DNA of 64,000 nucleotides. Origin: Phytoseiulus persimilis. Lineage: Eukaryota > Arthropoda > Arachnida > Mesostigmata > Phytoseiidae. Location: contig CM075104.1 of assembly GCA_037576195.1 (NCBI GenBank), positions 19,732,211 through 19,796,210 of the forward strand. The letters are read 5' to 3'. A program made the position numbers and the translations under genes. The number at the start of each line of letters is the position of its first letter. Within the stretch, counting starts at the first letter, position 1. The notes under the pieces were generated by a model. The model was not told where the DNA came from and ran no database searches. It worked only from the letters and a program-made list of their open reading frames with translations. Positions 21,414 through 33,300 of the stretch are shown here, piece by piece.

Positions 21414-22241
21414 TTTGTTCTCTGTCGACACGACGGCGGATGTGCAAGGAGCTACAGCTAAGGCGTTCGAATGAGGCACTTTCTGGCCCCTAAACTCAGG
21501 AGTTTGCTCGCGATGAGCGAAGCATCGTCGATCAACTCGTTTTCTGGTTTTCGCCAAGATTCGCTACCAGCTCCCTTTGAGGAGCTTTGCCGGTGTTGAA
21601 GCCGCGCATTTCCATTGAGGCATGATTCTCAACCTCGAGTCTAGGGCCCAGAGAATGACGTCTGAGGTCCGGATTCCGCACCAATCGTTGACTCATTCTA
21701 GAAATTCCGAGAAGAAAATCTCCAAGATGAATCGAATGAGTATGAAACATCGTGGGAAAGAACTTTGGGCATTCATCGATGATTTCCCGGAAAATCGTCG
21801 TGAGATTAGCGTGCTTCCCGTGTTGGGAACCTTGAATCCCTTCACAGCGCCACGGTGCAAGTTGCAGCTCGTTCAGGCGTTTATGCTGAAGCTATGCCTG
21901 CAAGCGACCGCGAACCATACCTCTCCTCTGGTCGCAAACTCCGTCAGGAATTCGTCTCGTTCGTTGACGTAGGTTCCCAATCACTAACGTCGACGATTCT
22001 GAGAATTGCTGGAACGATGCTTCCATCGAGATACAAGGAAGGGGCGTGGGGACTTTGCGCGTGGCCTAACTAGCTCGAAAGATTCTCGGGAATTCGTTCA
22101 TCGCTGTCTGGCCCGGAGCTGCTGAAACGCGCGGAAATTGTATCGCGCTAGCAGAGAAGGTATACAAGGGATCTGCGCAGATGGAATTCATGAGCGGTCA
22201 GCGAGCTTCCGCTCGTTTTCTCTGCTGCTCGCCTCCATTAA

Positions 22242-22247
22242 TTTATT
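22242..22247 (-). terminator. Poly(A) signal of the secreted-precursor gene
   Basis: AATAAA on the minus strand, 89 bp beyond the TGA at 22336-22338. Confidence 0.45.
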
Positions 22248-22335
22248 GGGAACCTGATAATTGACAACAAAGGAAAACGGGATCTGTTGCGGGGCTGAGA
22301 ATCGGCATCGTGCGAGCCGCTGAGACGCTCAACCT

Positions 22336-23230
22336 TCAGAAATACTTTCCCAGCGAAGTTTCCGGAAGGCAATCAGAGCTCGGAGTCTCCACTTCCGTCA
22401 CTCTCGGCACCCCACTTCGTTTCGGCAAAGTCACTGGAATTGAGTTTCGATTTGGCTTATATCGCTTTTCAAAGATCATATCTCTCCCCGATGGGGAGAG
22501 ATAACATTCCGAGGCACAGTGAGCCCTCATTGGCTTAGAAGGACTGTTGTGGAGCGGAAATCTGTCGAGCTGAGTGATATCGCAGATTGCAGACTGCAGG
22601 TAGTTTTGAAGTCCAGAGGCAGTGCCAGTGATTCGAGAAGACGCGATTGTTGTTGCGGTGAAAGAAGAGAGAAGCCGGATTATCGACATGAGCATTTTTC
22701 CGCACCGCGTTTCTTACCTGATCCCCACGGAGTGTGCATCCTCATTTCCCGAGACGGTTGCGACGACATCTGTTCGTTGTTCCGACTCGCCTCGCTTCGC
22801 GTGCGCCAAGCGCTCCAGAATAGAAATCAATGAGGGCCCTTGTGACTCCATTTTCGTCAGACCGACTCGTGCTCTAGCTGCAGAATTCGACTCCAAGCGC
22901 CGCAAGAGTGTTCCTTAAGGGGAAATCGATATCCACTAAGAGAGGACAGAAGTAAATAGAGGCAAGCTCGCTGTTCCTGGTTCTCTTCCTTTCGCTGCTT
23001 TTCCCACAGCGCTGTCGCAATCAGTCGAGGATAGCCCCCATGATACCTGGAACATCGGGATCCCCTCCCGAACTTCCCTATACCTCCTGAGGCATTTGTT
23101 GCAGACTGTGGAGAATCCGCTGGAGGTACTCACCCGTGAGGAACTCGGGCGTCAGCCTCTCTGCTGGAACTTCCTGCAGGTTCAGCGAGCACAGGATGAT
23201 CACGATCAGTGGAAACTCCAGAAAGTACAT
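22336..23230 (-). CDS. Secreted 166-residue precursor with dibasic processing sites, possible prohormone
   Basis: Three minus-strand exons (23230-23134, 22913-22718, 22543-22336) join in frame to 501 nt. Donors are ACGG/GTGAGT and TCAG/GTAAGA; acceptors are CCCCTTAAG/G and CCACAACAG/T. The phases (1, then 2) fit exactly. Residues 1-23 (MYFLEFPLIVIILCSLNLQE...) form a signal peptide with likely cleavage after VPA. Basic pairs lie at 37-38 (RR), 72-73, 124-125 and 139-140 (all KR), cutting out segments such as YKPNRNSIPVTLP (126-138). Three Cys follow the signal peptide (107, 111, 156). A minus-strand AATAAA lies 89 bp after the stop. The family is not recognised. The signal peptide and KR sites are seen; a neuropeptide or hormone role is inference. 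The acceptor of exon 3 is the least certain part. Confidence 0.55.
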
Positions 23231-24603
23231 TCTCGTAACGCGCGAACGAGAGCAGATCGCTCTCAGAACTCGGATCAGGCGTAAACGAGGAAAGACACCT
23301 TTATCGAGAGACAAGATGATTCTCAATGGAAGGATTGGTCGGCTCTTCCACCGCCACAGCGATCCCACGATCTTGCCGACAGCGACAACAACAACGATCG
23401 ACTGAGACAGTGACACACTTTCACCATCTCGAGTCAAGGGACCGTTTTCTTATCGAAAAAATAGGACCGAGGCATTCATGTCATATTCTGATCCGGTCAG
23501 CGGCAGTCTTCCCCGATCGTTGCAGCAAATCTCTCTCTCTCTCTCTGCGATTGTGCTGTGAAACTGGGCTCAAAACGACCAAGTGATGGCTCATGCACAG
23601 TCCGATGTTTTCTGGAAGCCGATGCGATAACGGATGATGAAATTCACATGTCGAGAATGTGTTGGAGAGGGAGTTCCTCGGTATCGTTCTGTGACCTCTC
23701 CCTGCGAGAAGGAAGAGAGATGCGAGGCCGAACGTTGCGCCGAATCCATCATGAATGCTACGCGGGTTATACGTGCGTATTCGGGGCAGAGAGCAACTGA
23801 ATCTCTTCCTTTCCTTTCATTGCGGACGGAACATAAAAGATGCTTGATGGAACATAACATAGCACGGGAAAAAAAGCACTCCAACAATGGAGACGAGAAG
23901 AACCGGGACTCTGCTTCCTCATTCATATGTTGAGCGACGCCGGAATCTTGCCGGCCAGACCCCGCGGTGATAGCCGGTCACTAGATGACGATTGCTCTAC
24001 TTTAGTGATGGGAGGTGGCTATGCCGCTTCCGTATCCGCAGACTTCTCCAGCCGAGCTCTCGAGGAGAATTCACCGAATGACCAACTCTCCTCAGATCCG
24101 GGTGCAGTCGACTCGATTTCAGATATTCGGATCGAGCTTGATCCTTGCCTCGACCACGGAAGACGTAAAAAACAGAGGGAGACTAGGCCTGGCGAGAGAA
24201 TCACGATTCTTGCGAGCGAGCAACGCCCGAGTGCCCGAAGCAGCTGAGTACTGACGCGCGGTCGCGGGGGGCGCGTGAAACTGACGTGGCCGAAGGAGTT
24301 CTGCAGCATCAAGTCGAGGAATGGGAGGGGGAGAAAAGAACAGATTCCTATTCCTGTTCCCAAACGAAAGTGTCACGCATTCAGAGCTCGTGAGCCGGCG
24401 TCGACGGAGAGCTACGATGCGTCCAGTGAAGATATATAGGAAAAGTCGTAAACACAGTTATATTTCTCCTTTTCACTTTCGAAAGTCGGTTGAGGTCTCG
24501 ATTTTGTATGCGTGATTCAATACGCACTCGCATTTTTTCTCGCTTCGACGACTTGAGAACGATGCGACGAATCTCCAACCTCTCGAACTTTCTACAACGA
24601 TTG

Positions 24604-24624
24604 ATAATGTTCCTCAAACCGACT
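24604..24624 (+). repeat. 21-bp exact repeat, copy 1
   Basis: Identical over 21 bases to 37988-38008 (core AATGTTCCTCAAACCGACT). The second copy lies between the UBXN4 and POLR3F start codons. Confidence 0.7.
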
Positions 24625-25440
24625 CGAACTTGGGACCGATGAGAACTGGCGATGGATTTTGGGCGAAAAATTATCCTTGTAAACCACATGGATTTCGTCT
24701 CGACGAGTGCGCGGAAGCGCAAACAGGCTTCCTTGAGAGCTTTCGAGAGACAGTTATCAAAAGCATCTTCAATCGCGAGCTTGTTAGACTCAACGGGTGG
24801 GTGGTCGAGCTTGTTCGGCACGTGCTCGACGGCGCTCCGCACGATATCTGTTCGGAGCCAGCTCAGAACCGCGTCCTTGGAGAGAACATAGCACCGCTCG
24901 GGGGATTGGAAAGTCGTCGATTCGTTCTGATCGTTTCACTAGTGCGAAACCGACACGCCAACCGACCTCGGAGAAATATAGCCTCCTTTACCAGCTATCC
25001 GGGGCTTTCTTAATTCCGGGAATCTGTTCCGATTCGGCCCGGCGTAGGGTTCGAGGAGATAGACCGACATTCTCATCACAGCTGCAATACCCTATATGCA
25101 GGAGGTGTGTTGTTCGCCTTTACCGCCACTGGAACCGATTGGCTCCAACAAGTGAGCATTGAAACACCTGTCTCTTGTGGGAGGGTTTCAAATGGCGGTC
25201 GATATTGCTCTCACTCCCTCTGGAGCCCTCAATCATTGGAGCCAGAGAGATAAGGCATTATTCATGAATCACCTTCCAGGGGATCATTGGTATGATGGTG
25301 GATTGTTGGATAGCTCGACGTCGTCTTCTCCCCGTGAGGGTTGAGAGATTCAGGCATCGAACACACGTGATGGAACCTATTCCTTCCATTCCGATTCATT
25401 TCTCGATTTGGGTCCCCGAAAATCCGAGTTTACTTTTTTA

Positions 25441-25461
25441 TTTGTACATTTTATGTACAAA
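25441..25461. other. Short AT-rich hairpin
   Basis: TTTGTACAT and ATGTACAAA form a perfect 9-bp stem with a TTT loop. Its role is unknown and it may be chance. Confidence 0.4.
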
Positions 25462-26686
25462 TTCAAAACCGTGTTTCTTGAGAGGACTACGCGGCTTCCA
25501 ACTTCACGAAGATGGAAGCTGATAAATGACTTATGGCTGAACTTCCAGGCTCAAACGATAACAATGACTGCGCCCAGCTCTGCCGCAGTCACGTCTCGCC
25601 AGCTGACGAAGTTCGAGAGTTACGTGCTGAGTAATGTTTCAGGGAAGGTCGAGCTAAACCCGAACATCGGCGAGCGGACGAGATATTGCCGGCGTCTCTC
25701 TCATCCTGATGTTAGCTGCCAAGTATCCAATGAAGACTGGAATGAGAGACGGAAAAGTTCTCGCAAAAGTTCTCAAAGTTCCATGGGATTCCAAAGCGCC
25801 GATAGCTCTCGATCTTCTAGAGACACAAATCACTCATGCTCGTCATAGCGACCTCTGCTCACGCTTCTTGGGTCGCAATGAAAGGCTAGCTAGGATGACG
25901 CCGGGGATCTAAAACGGGCAAGCGAAATGTGTCAGCCTGAAGATCGCTGATTTATTGAGGAGATCTCCTCCTCGTCGCATTCTTCACGAATCCAGGTCTC
26001 CCTCCTGGAATCTCGGAGCTGGACTGAAAGAGTTCCCGGGTAAAAAAGAATCGTCGACATCTGCGGCATCTTCATAGCTGGGTAATCTGTATCAATGTGA
26101 GAACTTTGCTGGTTTGAATTTGTTTTCCGAACCCGGCATCCGTGAAAAGATAGGGGAAGGATAGGCATCGAGGATGAGATTCCCTCAATAAGTAAGCTAT
26201 TCCCAGGCTGACAGTATCGCTAGCCCGATTCCGAGTTTCGCAGTGATTCTCGACACTGTCCTACAGCGAGTGAGTGGGATCCGCCTTTGCGTTCAAACGT
26301 CAAAAAAAAAAGCGGGATGATTCGGCTTTTTATCACTGAAGGATGGTCATCGGATTTCTTCAGTTTCAGCCCGGATGGCTTCATACTCGAGGAAAATTTG
26401 GTATGTTCTCCGGCTCACGTGACGGGGCCGAATGTCAAGACGAACAGTATTTGGCACCCGACGAAACACCTCAAAGATGATCTCGCCGCCGGCAGCAAAA
26501 AGGGAGCGAGCGGGAGGAGAGCCCTTCAGAAAATGTCGTCCGCTGCTGTAGCTTGAGTGGTTCTCGACATATGAAGATTTCGAGTTGGTGAATTCCAGCC
26601 GGGGGGTCTCGTCGGAGGGGAACTGGATTGAAATCAGCCACGGAGCACACCTTCGATTTTTACGGACCTTATAGGGCAATATTTAG

Positions 26687-26869
26687 ATGACTAATCACCT
26701 CAGAGAGTACATTGAAGACCGAAAGAAAGGGTGTGTGAAGAGCGTTTTTTCATTCAAGGATGATGAAAGCTATAATAGAGCCGCTGGCAACATGAGATGG
26801 AGCCCCGGGTACGAGCTCGTCAAAAGTTTGTCGATAGACTCTGTGGCCGAGAAAGTTGTCCAGAATTGA
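26687..26869 (+). CDS. 60-codon ORF, uncertain
   Basis: The protein-like sequence runs from MTNHLREYIEDRKKGCVKSV to VAEKVVQN and directly follows an AG that could be an acceptor. A further open segment after a good acceptor (TTTATTTCATTACAG, exon from about 26920, TDAPETAVTTGKMFSQRPVH) lies close downstream, but a stop codon separates them in frame. This may be a decayed gene or exon pair. No family recognised. Confidence 0.25.
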   Translation: MTNHLREYIEDRKKGCVKSVFSFKDDESYNRAAGNMRWSPGYELVKSLSIDSVAEKVVQN

Positions 26870-27369
26870 CGATGCCGAACTCAGGTATTTTTTCATACTG
26901 TCTTTATTTCATTACAGACCGACGCGCCGGAGACCGCCGTGACAACTGGTAAAATGTTCTCCCAGAGGCCAGTACACAGAACGATCGATCTCGAACGGAA
27001 GCCGCTTGGTGGCCGCTGAGTGTTGCTCGTTGGCCTCGCCGTACCAAGTTTCCTACTGGTCGCCTGCTCGACCAACGAGATGGCTCTCGACTGTGTTTCG
27101 GATTCTCCAGAGAAGCGTGAAGAAACGAATTGCAATATGACCGTTCGACGTGGAGGAGCTCGGGAGATCACACACACTGAATGGGCTCAGGTCAGTCTAC
27201 AGAGCCATTATCTGTGTTAGAATCGGGAAATTCCGGAGCATTTGGATCATTATACTCCGAGTTCCGAGTCCCGTTTCTAAGCAAGTCAGAACGACGCATC
27301 GTGAACTCACAGGGTATCGTAAGTCAGGAAAGAAATTCGTTCCGTAGGTGAAAGCTACTGTGGATTTCA

Positions 27370-27742
27370 TAAGTTACGAAGGGAAAATGACATCGAGTTC
27401 ATGCGCCAAGTTATTGAAGAGCAGGATCTCAGCGCTCCGATTATCAAGTTGGACCGGGTTTGCGAGTTGAGGACGCTCTAAGTCAGCGAGACTTGACTGT
27501 TCATATCAAGCCAGATGCGACCTCACTCCGGGATCTTCAAGCAAAGACAATCTGCCGTGACGGACGGAGAGCTCATCAACAATGGATGATCTGTTGCACA
27601 CTTTTAATAAGGCCAGCAGTGTTGAATCCGAGGTCCTGTGCCACCAAAATCTGAGGGATCCGAGGGTATTCCTGGAAAACAAACTCGGTGGAAACGCGAG
27701 AATTCTCAGAGGCGACGGAGGCTTCCATCTAACAGAATGAGG
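27370..27742 (+). pseudogene. Possible decayed coding relic in three frames
   Basis: Consecutive short frames on the plus strand all have protein-like content: KLRRENDIEFMRQVIEEQDL then SAPIIKLDRVCELRTL ending at 27481, then DLTVHIKPDATSLRDLQAKT, then from 27583 MDDLLHTFNKASSVESEVLC to 27739. Helical acidic/basic content followed by a basic segment is reminiscent of LINE ORF1 proteins, but I cannot assign it. The frame changes suggest decay. Confidence 0.25.
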
Positions 27743-28860
27743 AATCTGCACACGGCAAATTCACACTGAGCGCTCTCTACTCTGCGCTCGATGCGCTTCT
27801 GTAAAATGATATACACACGACCTTTTCCATGAGCACGACCCGTTTCCAACATTCTAGGAACCAGTTGTTAACTCCTTCGACAGAATCATGGGCGAATGCC
27901 CTCTCTTGAACACTTGAGTCGTTCGTATGGAAATATTGGCGTTTCCTTCAATTCTTCTGATTTCGGCCGTCTGTCAGCTCAGTTCGGGTCAAAGTGTGGC
28001 CCGGGTTTTGAGGCGTCGCTCGGGTGGATGTTGTTGGTGTCGAGTTCCCGAAATGAATCATTTCCATGTTGAACGGAGCGAGAGAGCTGCTTCGCGTCCA
28101 CGCAAGTCTCCGAGAACTGCTTGGTGACAATATTCTGTCATTCACTTGCCAAGCTTACAGAATCCGAAACTAATCGGGAGAATTCTCAGCTTGGGCTGGA
28201 TTTTCCGGGGACGCGTCAACCCGGCCATAGAGTCGACTCGGCCGCAACTTTAATCCGTCCACCACGACGACCCGACCCTTGCGTACGAATATACATTGAG
28301 ACCTCGATTATGACAGCTCGTCCATACAAGGAGCGGTTGATCTTATCGCTGCAGATCATCAACAAAATTGGACGAACCTCTTCAATCCCTGCCCGGGAAT
28401 CATTGGAGGGCGACACATCGCTAGCAACAACCATTCGAAGGGTACGACATCGTTTCGGTGTTTCTGCGACTGATTCAAGAATCCAGCCCAAGTTTAATCC
28501 AGAGGCAATCGCAATGGATTTCAAGAAGGCATGATGAATGCCTTTGGTGCGCATGTCCTGCAGGCTGTGTTATGGCTGCTCCTTCCACCTCGTTCAGAAC
28601 ATGGAGGAGAGGGTCGCTCCTCATCGCTTGACGAGACGGTATCGCAATGAGCAGGGATTCGCTCTAAAAACGGAAATCATTCATGAGTGAGATGATGATG
28701 AGCATGACAATAATGGTGATTATCATAGTCACGAGCTTTTCCTGAGGCAATCAACATGTTTTTCAAATCTGTGAAGATTTGTTTGATAACACTGAATCTT
28801 TGCGGAGCAATTTCGTCCATCAAAGTAGAAGTAAATCCACCCTTCCCAATATTATCGAAG

Positions 28861-28895
28861 AGCCCCCCCCCCTCTCCCCTCCGGGTACGCCACTG
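28861..28895 (-). mobile_element. Possible hAT-like terminus with C-rich subterminus
   Basis: Read on the minus strand the sequence is CAGTGGCGTACCCGG followed by G-rich DNA, a common hAT-MITE terminus pattern. The other end and a target duplication were not found, so this is a terminus-like fragment only. Confidence 0.3.
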
Positions 28896-30363
28896 TGCAA
28901 AACTATCGCGACTTTGTTTGTATCGGCTCCAACAGCGAGAGAACGGTAACGGCGAGTTCTCTCGACTGAGGTTCCTCAGGCAAGCCGGCGAATCGAAAAC
29001 GGCGCCCATGACGCAATGATCTCACGCCCAAAGAGTGTGCATGCTACAGGGCATTCGGTGATCTTCGGTGTCTTTATTGACACCGCCGTGGCCAGGATGC
29101 ACGTCTATATCGCTTGCTTTTATTTGATGCTCACGCCCGGCATCCCTGGAACCAACCAGCGCGGAAACCACAAAGCCGTAATGCGCTTTGCTCAGCCGAG
29201 TTCTCAGTACCCTGTTCAGTACGGCCTCGAAAGGCCGGACACAAAAAATGCTTACCGTGCGGGGTGTTCCTGTACTTACAAGACAAACACGTGGGACGCC
29301 TTCAGGTTCGACCTGATCGAACCTTCAGGAGGCGGCAGCGACCTTCCCAATTCCCATGAGGACTGTTTATGAACGAAATTCACAGCCCCGCACGAACAAA
29401 TACGTAGAAGGTGCCGACAATAACCTACAGTTTATCGGGGTATGCGATATGCGCAAAACTCAGAGGTTGCTGAATTCGAGCCTCACACCGCCGGGCGCGC
29501 GGCACCGCGCAAAAATACAGTAACGTTTGAAATGACAACCATGTATGTATAACGAATCCCCAACGATAATAATCCGATAACGAGGATAGGCATGCGCTGA
29601 TCGACATCTTCAGAGCGATCCGTCATTCGTATCGAATGAGTGCCCGAACATGATTGCCGAATTTCGCTACGTTCGAGCGTAGAGCGACTCGCAGCGAGAT
29701 AAAGTGTCACCTGAATAATCTACTACAGCGAATATTCGGAACGAATACAAATAATAAGAAATCATGCCGACAGCTTTCTCTGCCCTTCAAGAATTCTGCA
29801 GTGCTGCCTTTCAGGCCGAGTTGTCGTGGAGACCAGGTTGTCTCAGTGGCCGACCTATGCCGTCAGTCCGCAAGGTCGGAATAATACGAATTTCGGTTTG
29901 TCTCCTCAAATCGATTGAGTACACGATGGCCGCGAAGCTTGCAATGCAACTCAGACTTCTCTTCCAAGGCTACCGGGATGGCTAATAAGGAGCTGACACT
30001 TGAATCCGTCGAGACTTTCAGATCCTAGCCCAAACAAGTTTCAGACCTTCCCGGATGCGGAGAGGGAGAGAGGTGGCGGCGTTGGGCGAATGCGAGTTGG
30101 GTATTGTATCGTCTCCGGCTATTCGAGTCCTGGAGCGCAAGACCCTTTAGGAAAAGGAACGTATGTGTGGGTCCTTTGAGCGTAAGCCGCAAGACCCTAG
30201 GAAATGTAACGAACCCCACACAAAGAAGTATCTCTCTGGGAGGAAACGACACTCGGATGAATGTCCGCCTTCGGACTCGGATCTCTCACCTCCTGTGATT
30301 TGTCACGCATGCCTTCCGCGTCGTTCACACCTGGAAGCTAGTGGAAGGATTCTTGTACACCTC

Positions 30364-30381
30364 GGGGGGGGGGGGGAGGGG
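30364..30381 (+). repeat. G-rich tract (G13 A G4)
   Basis: Thirteen G residues, one A, then four G. A slippage-prone, possible G-quadruplex site. Confidence 0.8.
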
Positions 30382-33300
30382 TTTACCCGAGCCTTCTCCT
30401 CCACGGAGCAGTCACCAGCAGGAGATCCGCGGATTCAAGCAGCCCGCAGGACTACGCCGGTCGGCGGATCGTTCTGCCGAGCCAATAAACAAGACAACTG
30501 CGTCCGCCGCGTAGCGATGCGAGCGAGCTCGACGGAGCGAACAGTATAAATTGCGTGTTGCGTGCGGACATATGCGGGCCTGTACCATTGGCTCAAGGGC
30601 CTGCTGGCGCAAGTGTTGTATTTGTTGTTGCAAGGCTCTTCTGACGAGAGAGGGGAGTTTCGGGCATAGTGACGCATAAACCGAAGCTGTTCAAACGGGG
30701 AACGCCGAGCAGACGAGAAGTTTGCGGAGGGTTTTGCAATGGAAGCCGGTCGTAATTATACGTCCGACGTCTAATATCCAGCAACATTTCCGCCGGGGGC
30801 CACAATTTGAATAAATCGCGACACAACGAGCAAGAATGACGCTTGGGCCTGTCAGTCAACTAAAGCTAGAGACCCTCGCCAAGTTGACGTTGATTTCTGT
30901 TCGAAAGCTGTCGGGCAACTTGATGTTTGCTGAGCTAGTTAGGCACGAAGCGCGCCAGCTAATTATTGAGGATTAAGGCCGTTCCGGCGGAGTCAAGCAA
31001 TTACTCGGAGTTTGTTACCTCTTTGCAAAGGCGCTTCCTCCCATTTTGATCCTCAGGGATGAACTTTTCTGTTTTTTACTGTATCTGTCGAGCATTCTGC
31101 TCAGGTAACCTCACCTCTTTTGCACAACATGATCTGGAGACTACGGGGGAGAGCGTAAATATGCGACGACATTCTCGATATTCGGGTCAAAGCAATATTC
31201 TGGAGATGCAAACGAGCGAGCGGAAGCAAGCGTGAACCTTGCCTCGAACATAACTCGATCATCGAACGCTTCGGTTATCTGGAAGAGCAAGCTTATTTCG
31301 AACCCGGATTTTTCAGCGAGTGTCATCGTGTCGCGGCGTCCCGTTCACATTTTTGGGATCATAGAGTGGAAACCCTAACTTGAGACGAAGGTTCAACTGC
31401 GGTGGCGTCGACAATCCAAATGCCTCTTTTTGATGGGACAGAAAAATCTTATGAAAGTATCGGGGGCACAGCTCAACTATCCGATTGCGAGAGAGAAGAG
31501 GGCTCGAAATGCGCTTGAGACTCGCTGAAGTTCTGTGGAAGATTGGTAGGGTATTTCGCCTCAAAAAAGATTCCTAGCTGTCTGGATTGAATGAAACGCT
31601 GAAACGTGAAGCCTCGTTCAATTCACAGGAAATCTGTCCTTCTCCTGGCCCCTGGTTTCATACAAACCATCGCGCAGTTGGGAACTGTCTCTGAGGCTGT
31701 CATTGGAAGCGTCGTAACCGAACAACCCTTCAGGGGGAATCCAACGAACGGAAACGCGTTCCATCCGATCGCGGGAGATGCGTTTTCTCGCGGTAAATCA
31801 GAGGCGTTCATCACCCCCCTTCTAACATCTGATGCTAGAAGGCCTGAGCGCTAGAACAGACGTCGGCAAACCCACTACCTCGGGCCTTGATCGGGCATTT
31901 CGATGAACGGTCAACAGATGCATCTAACAGGACACACTCATCTATCCACTATCGTTCTAACCATTTGTGATAGTTTCCGTAACCATCGATCCGATGTCAG
32001 CTGTCAAGAAGAGTTAGGGTGTCAGTCGAGGCATGGTTGCAGTGCATCGGGAACTGGTTGACAGTTCACAAGTCCGGACTCCGAGTGCGAGTTTCCACGC
32101 TTCGACCGGTTCGACCTGACCACGGGAGGCAAATGCGGTGCACGATGGATCGTTGCGCTCCGTCGCTGAGGAGAGTCGCGCGTAGGTAGCGCAACGTTTT
32201 GTGAATCTGGAGCGGTAAAATGACATCGCTTGCCGTTCTAACTCGATTCGTTTCCAATAGTGAAGCGCCAGCCGGTCCCGCATTTGGCTTCAGGGTCCTG
32301 GGCATTGTGTCCTTGATGAACTTCTCGACGTCTCTTCCGAAGAGTCAGCAAATGAACGCCTCGAAATGTATCAATAAGTCATGCCGAGCCATCAAAGGCA
32401 TTCGAAATCGCGACGAGAGCGCGTGGAGGTGACCATGGGTAGGTTCACGGAGCTCGATACTCAAGGATTGAACGTTCCTGATTGACATCTCTACTGATAG
32501 CTTACAAGAATTCTTGTCTCATGTTCTTGCACATCCTTGTCGCTGCGGAAGCTGCGAGGAGAAACTGGCGAAGCATGAGAAAAATGGGGACAGAAGCAAT
32601 TCTTGGAAGGAACCAGAAAGAGTCGGGGAATAGAAATTCCCCGGGCATTCCGACACAGAAGAGAAACGACGGCATTTGATGCTCCCTCAACGCAGAAGAG
32701 CGTTCCCATAGAACGCGTGCTCTTTTCTCGATATTTGAGAAGGTGGGGCAACGCGATGAAGAAGGCGGTTGCAGGAGCCGCGGTTTGATTTTCCTCATGC
32801 TCCCAACGCGAGCGGTCCTTCATTTTCCTGCATACTTCATCACTCCTTCTTCATACTGTCGACTCGAAACGCGATCTATGTATATTCCTAGATCTGAGTT
32901 GGAGGCCAGCCCCAGGAGTCACGGCTTCAGGCTCAAACATTCACTGTCGGATCGGATACAGCCGCCAGTGGTGGTTTGCACTTCATTGGCACCACAGATA
33001 CTCCTATCTGTCTCCAAACGCTCATGGAAACGGTAGCCTTCTGTCGAAGAGGAGTGGAACTCGCACCCAAGTACGTCGCGAAAGCTGCACGCTCGTCCTT
33101 TCAAACAAGCTCAGGAATTGACGGGAGCTACGGTGAGTTGTTCCTCCAATTATAAGCCAAAGGAACTCGTCCGAGCCAGGACAATAGTTCAATTCACTTC
33201 TGTAGCGCTACTCGTTGACAGAGCATTTCATTGCCATCAAAGACATCAATCCCTCATCCGGAGGGTTGTTTCGACGTCGAAACTCCGCCTGTGACATCCA

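Larger units (their letters stand above)
23231..26686. other. No supported gene
   Basis: Many overlapping ORFs (for example - 24381-24842, + 25408-25848, + 25709-25912) but none with splice, poly(A) or motif support. The frame at 25709 has protein-like composition (GMRDGKVLAKVLKVPWDSK) and could be an exon or relic. Small items are a CT run near 23535, a 9-bp stem hairpin at 25441-25461, and one copy of a 21-bp repeat at 24604-24624. Confidence 0.4.
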
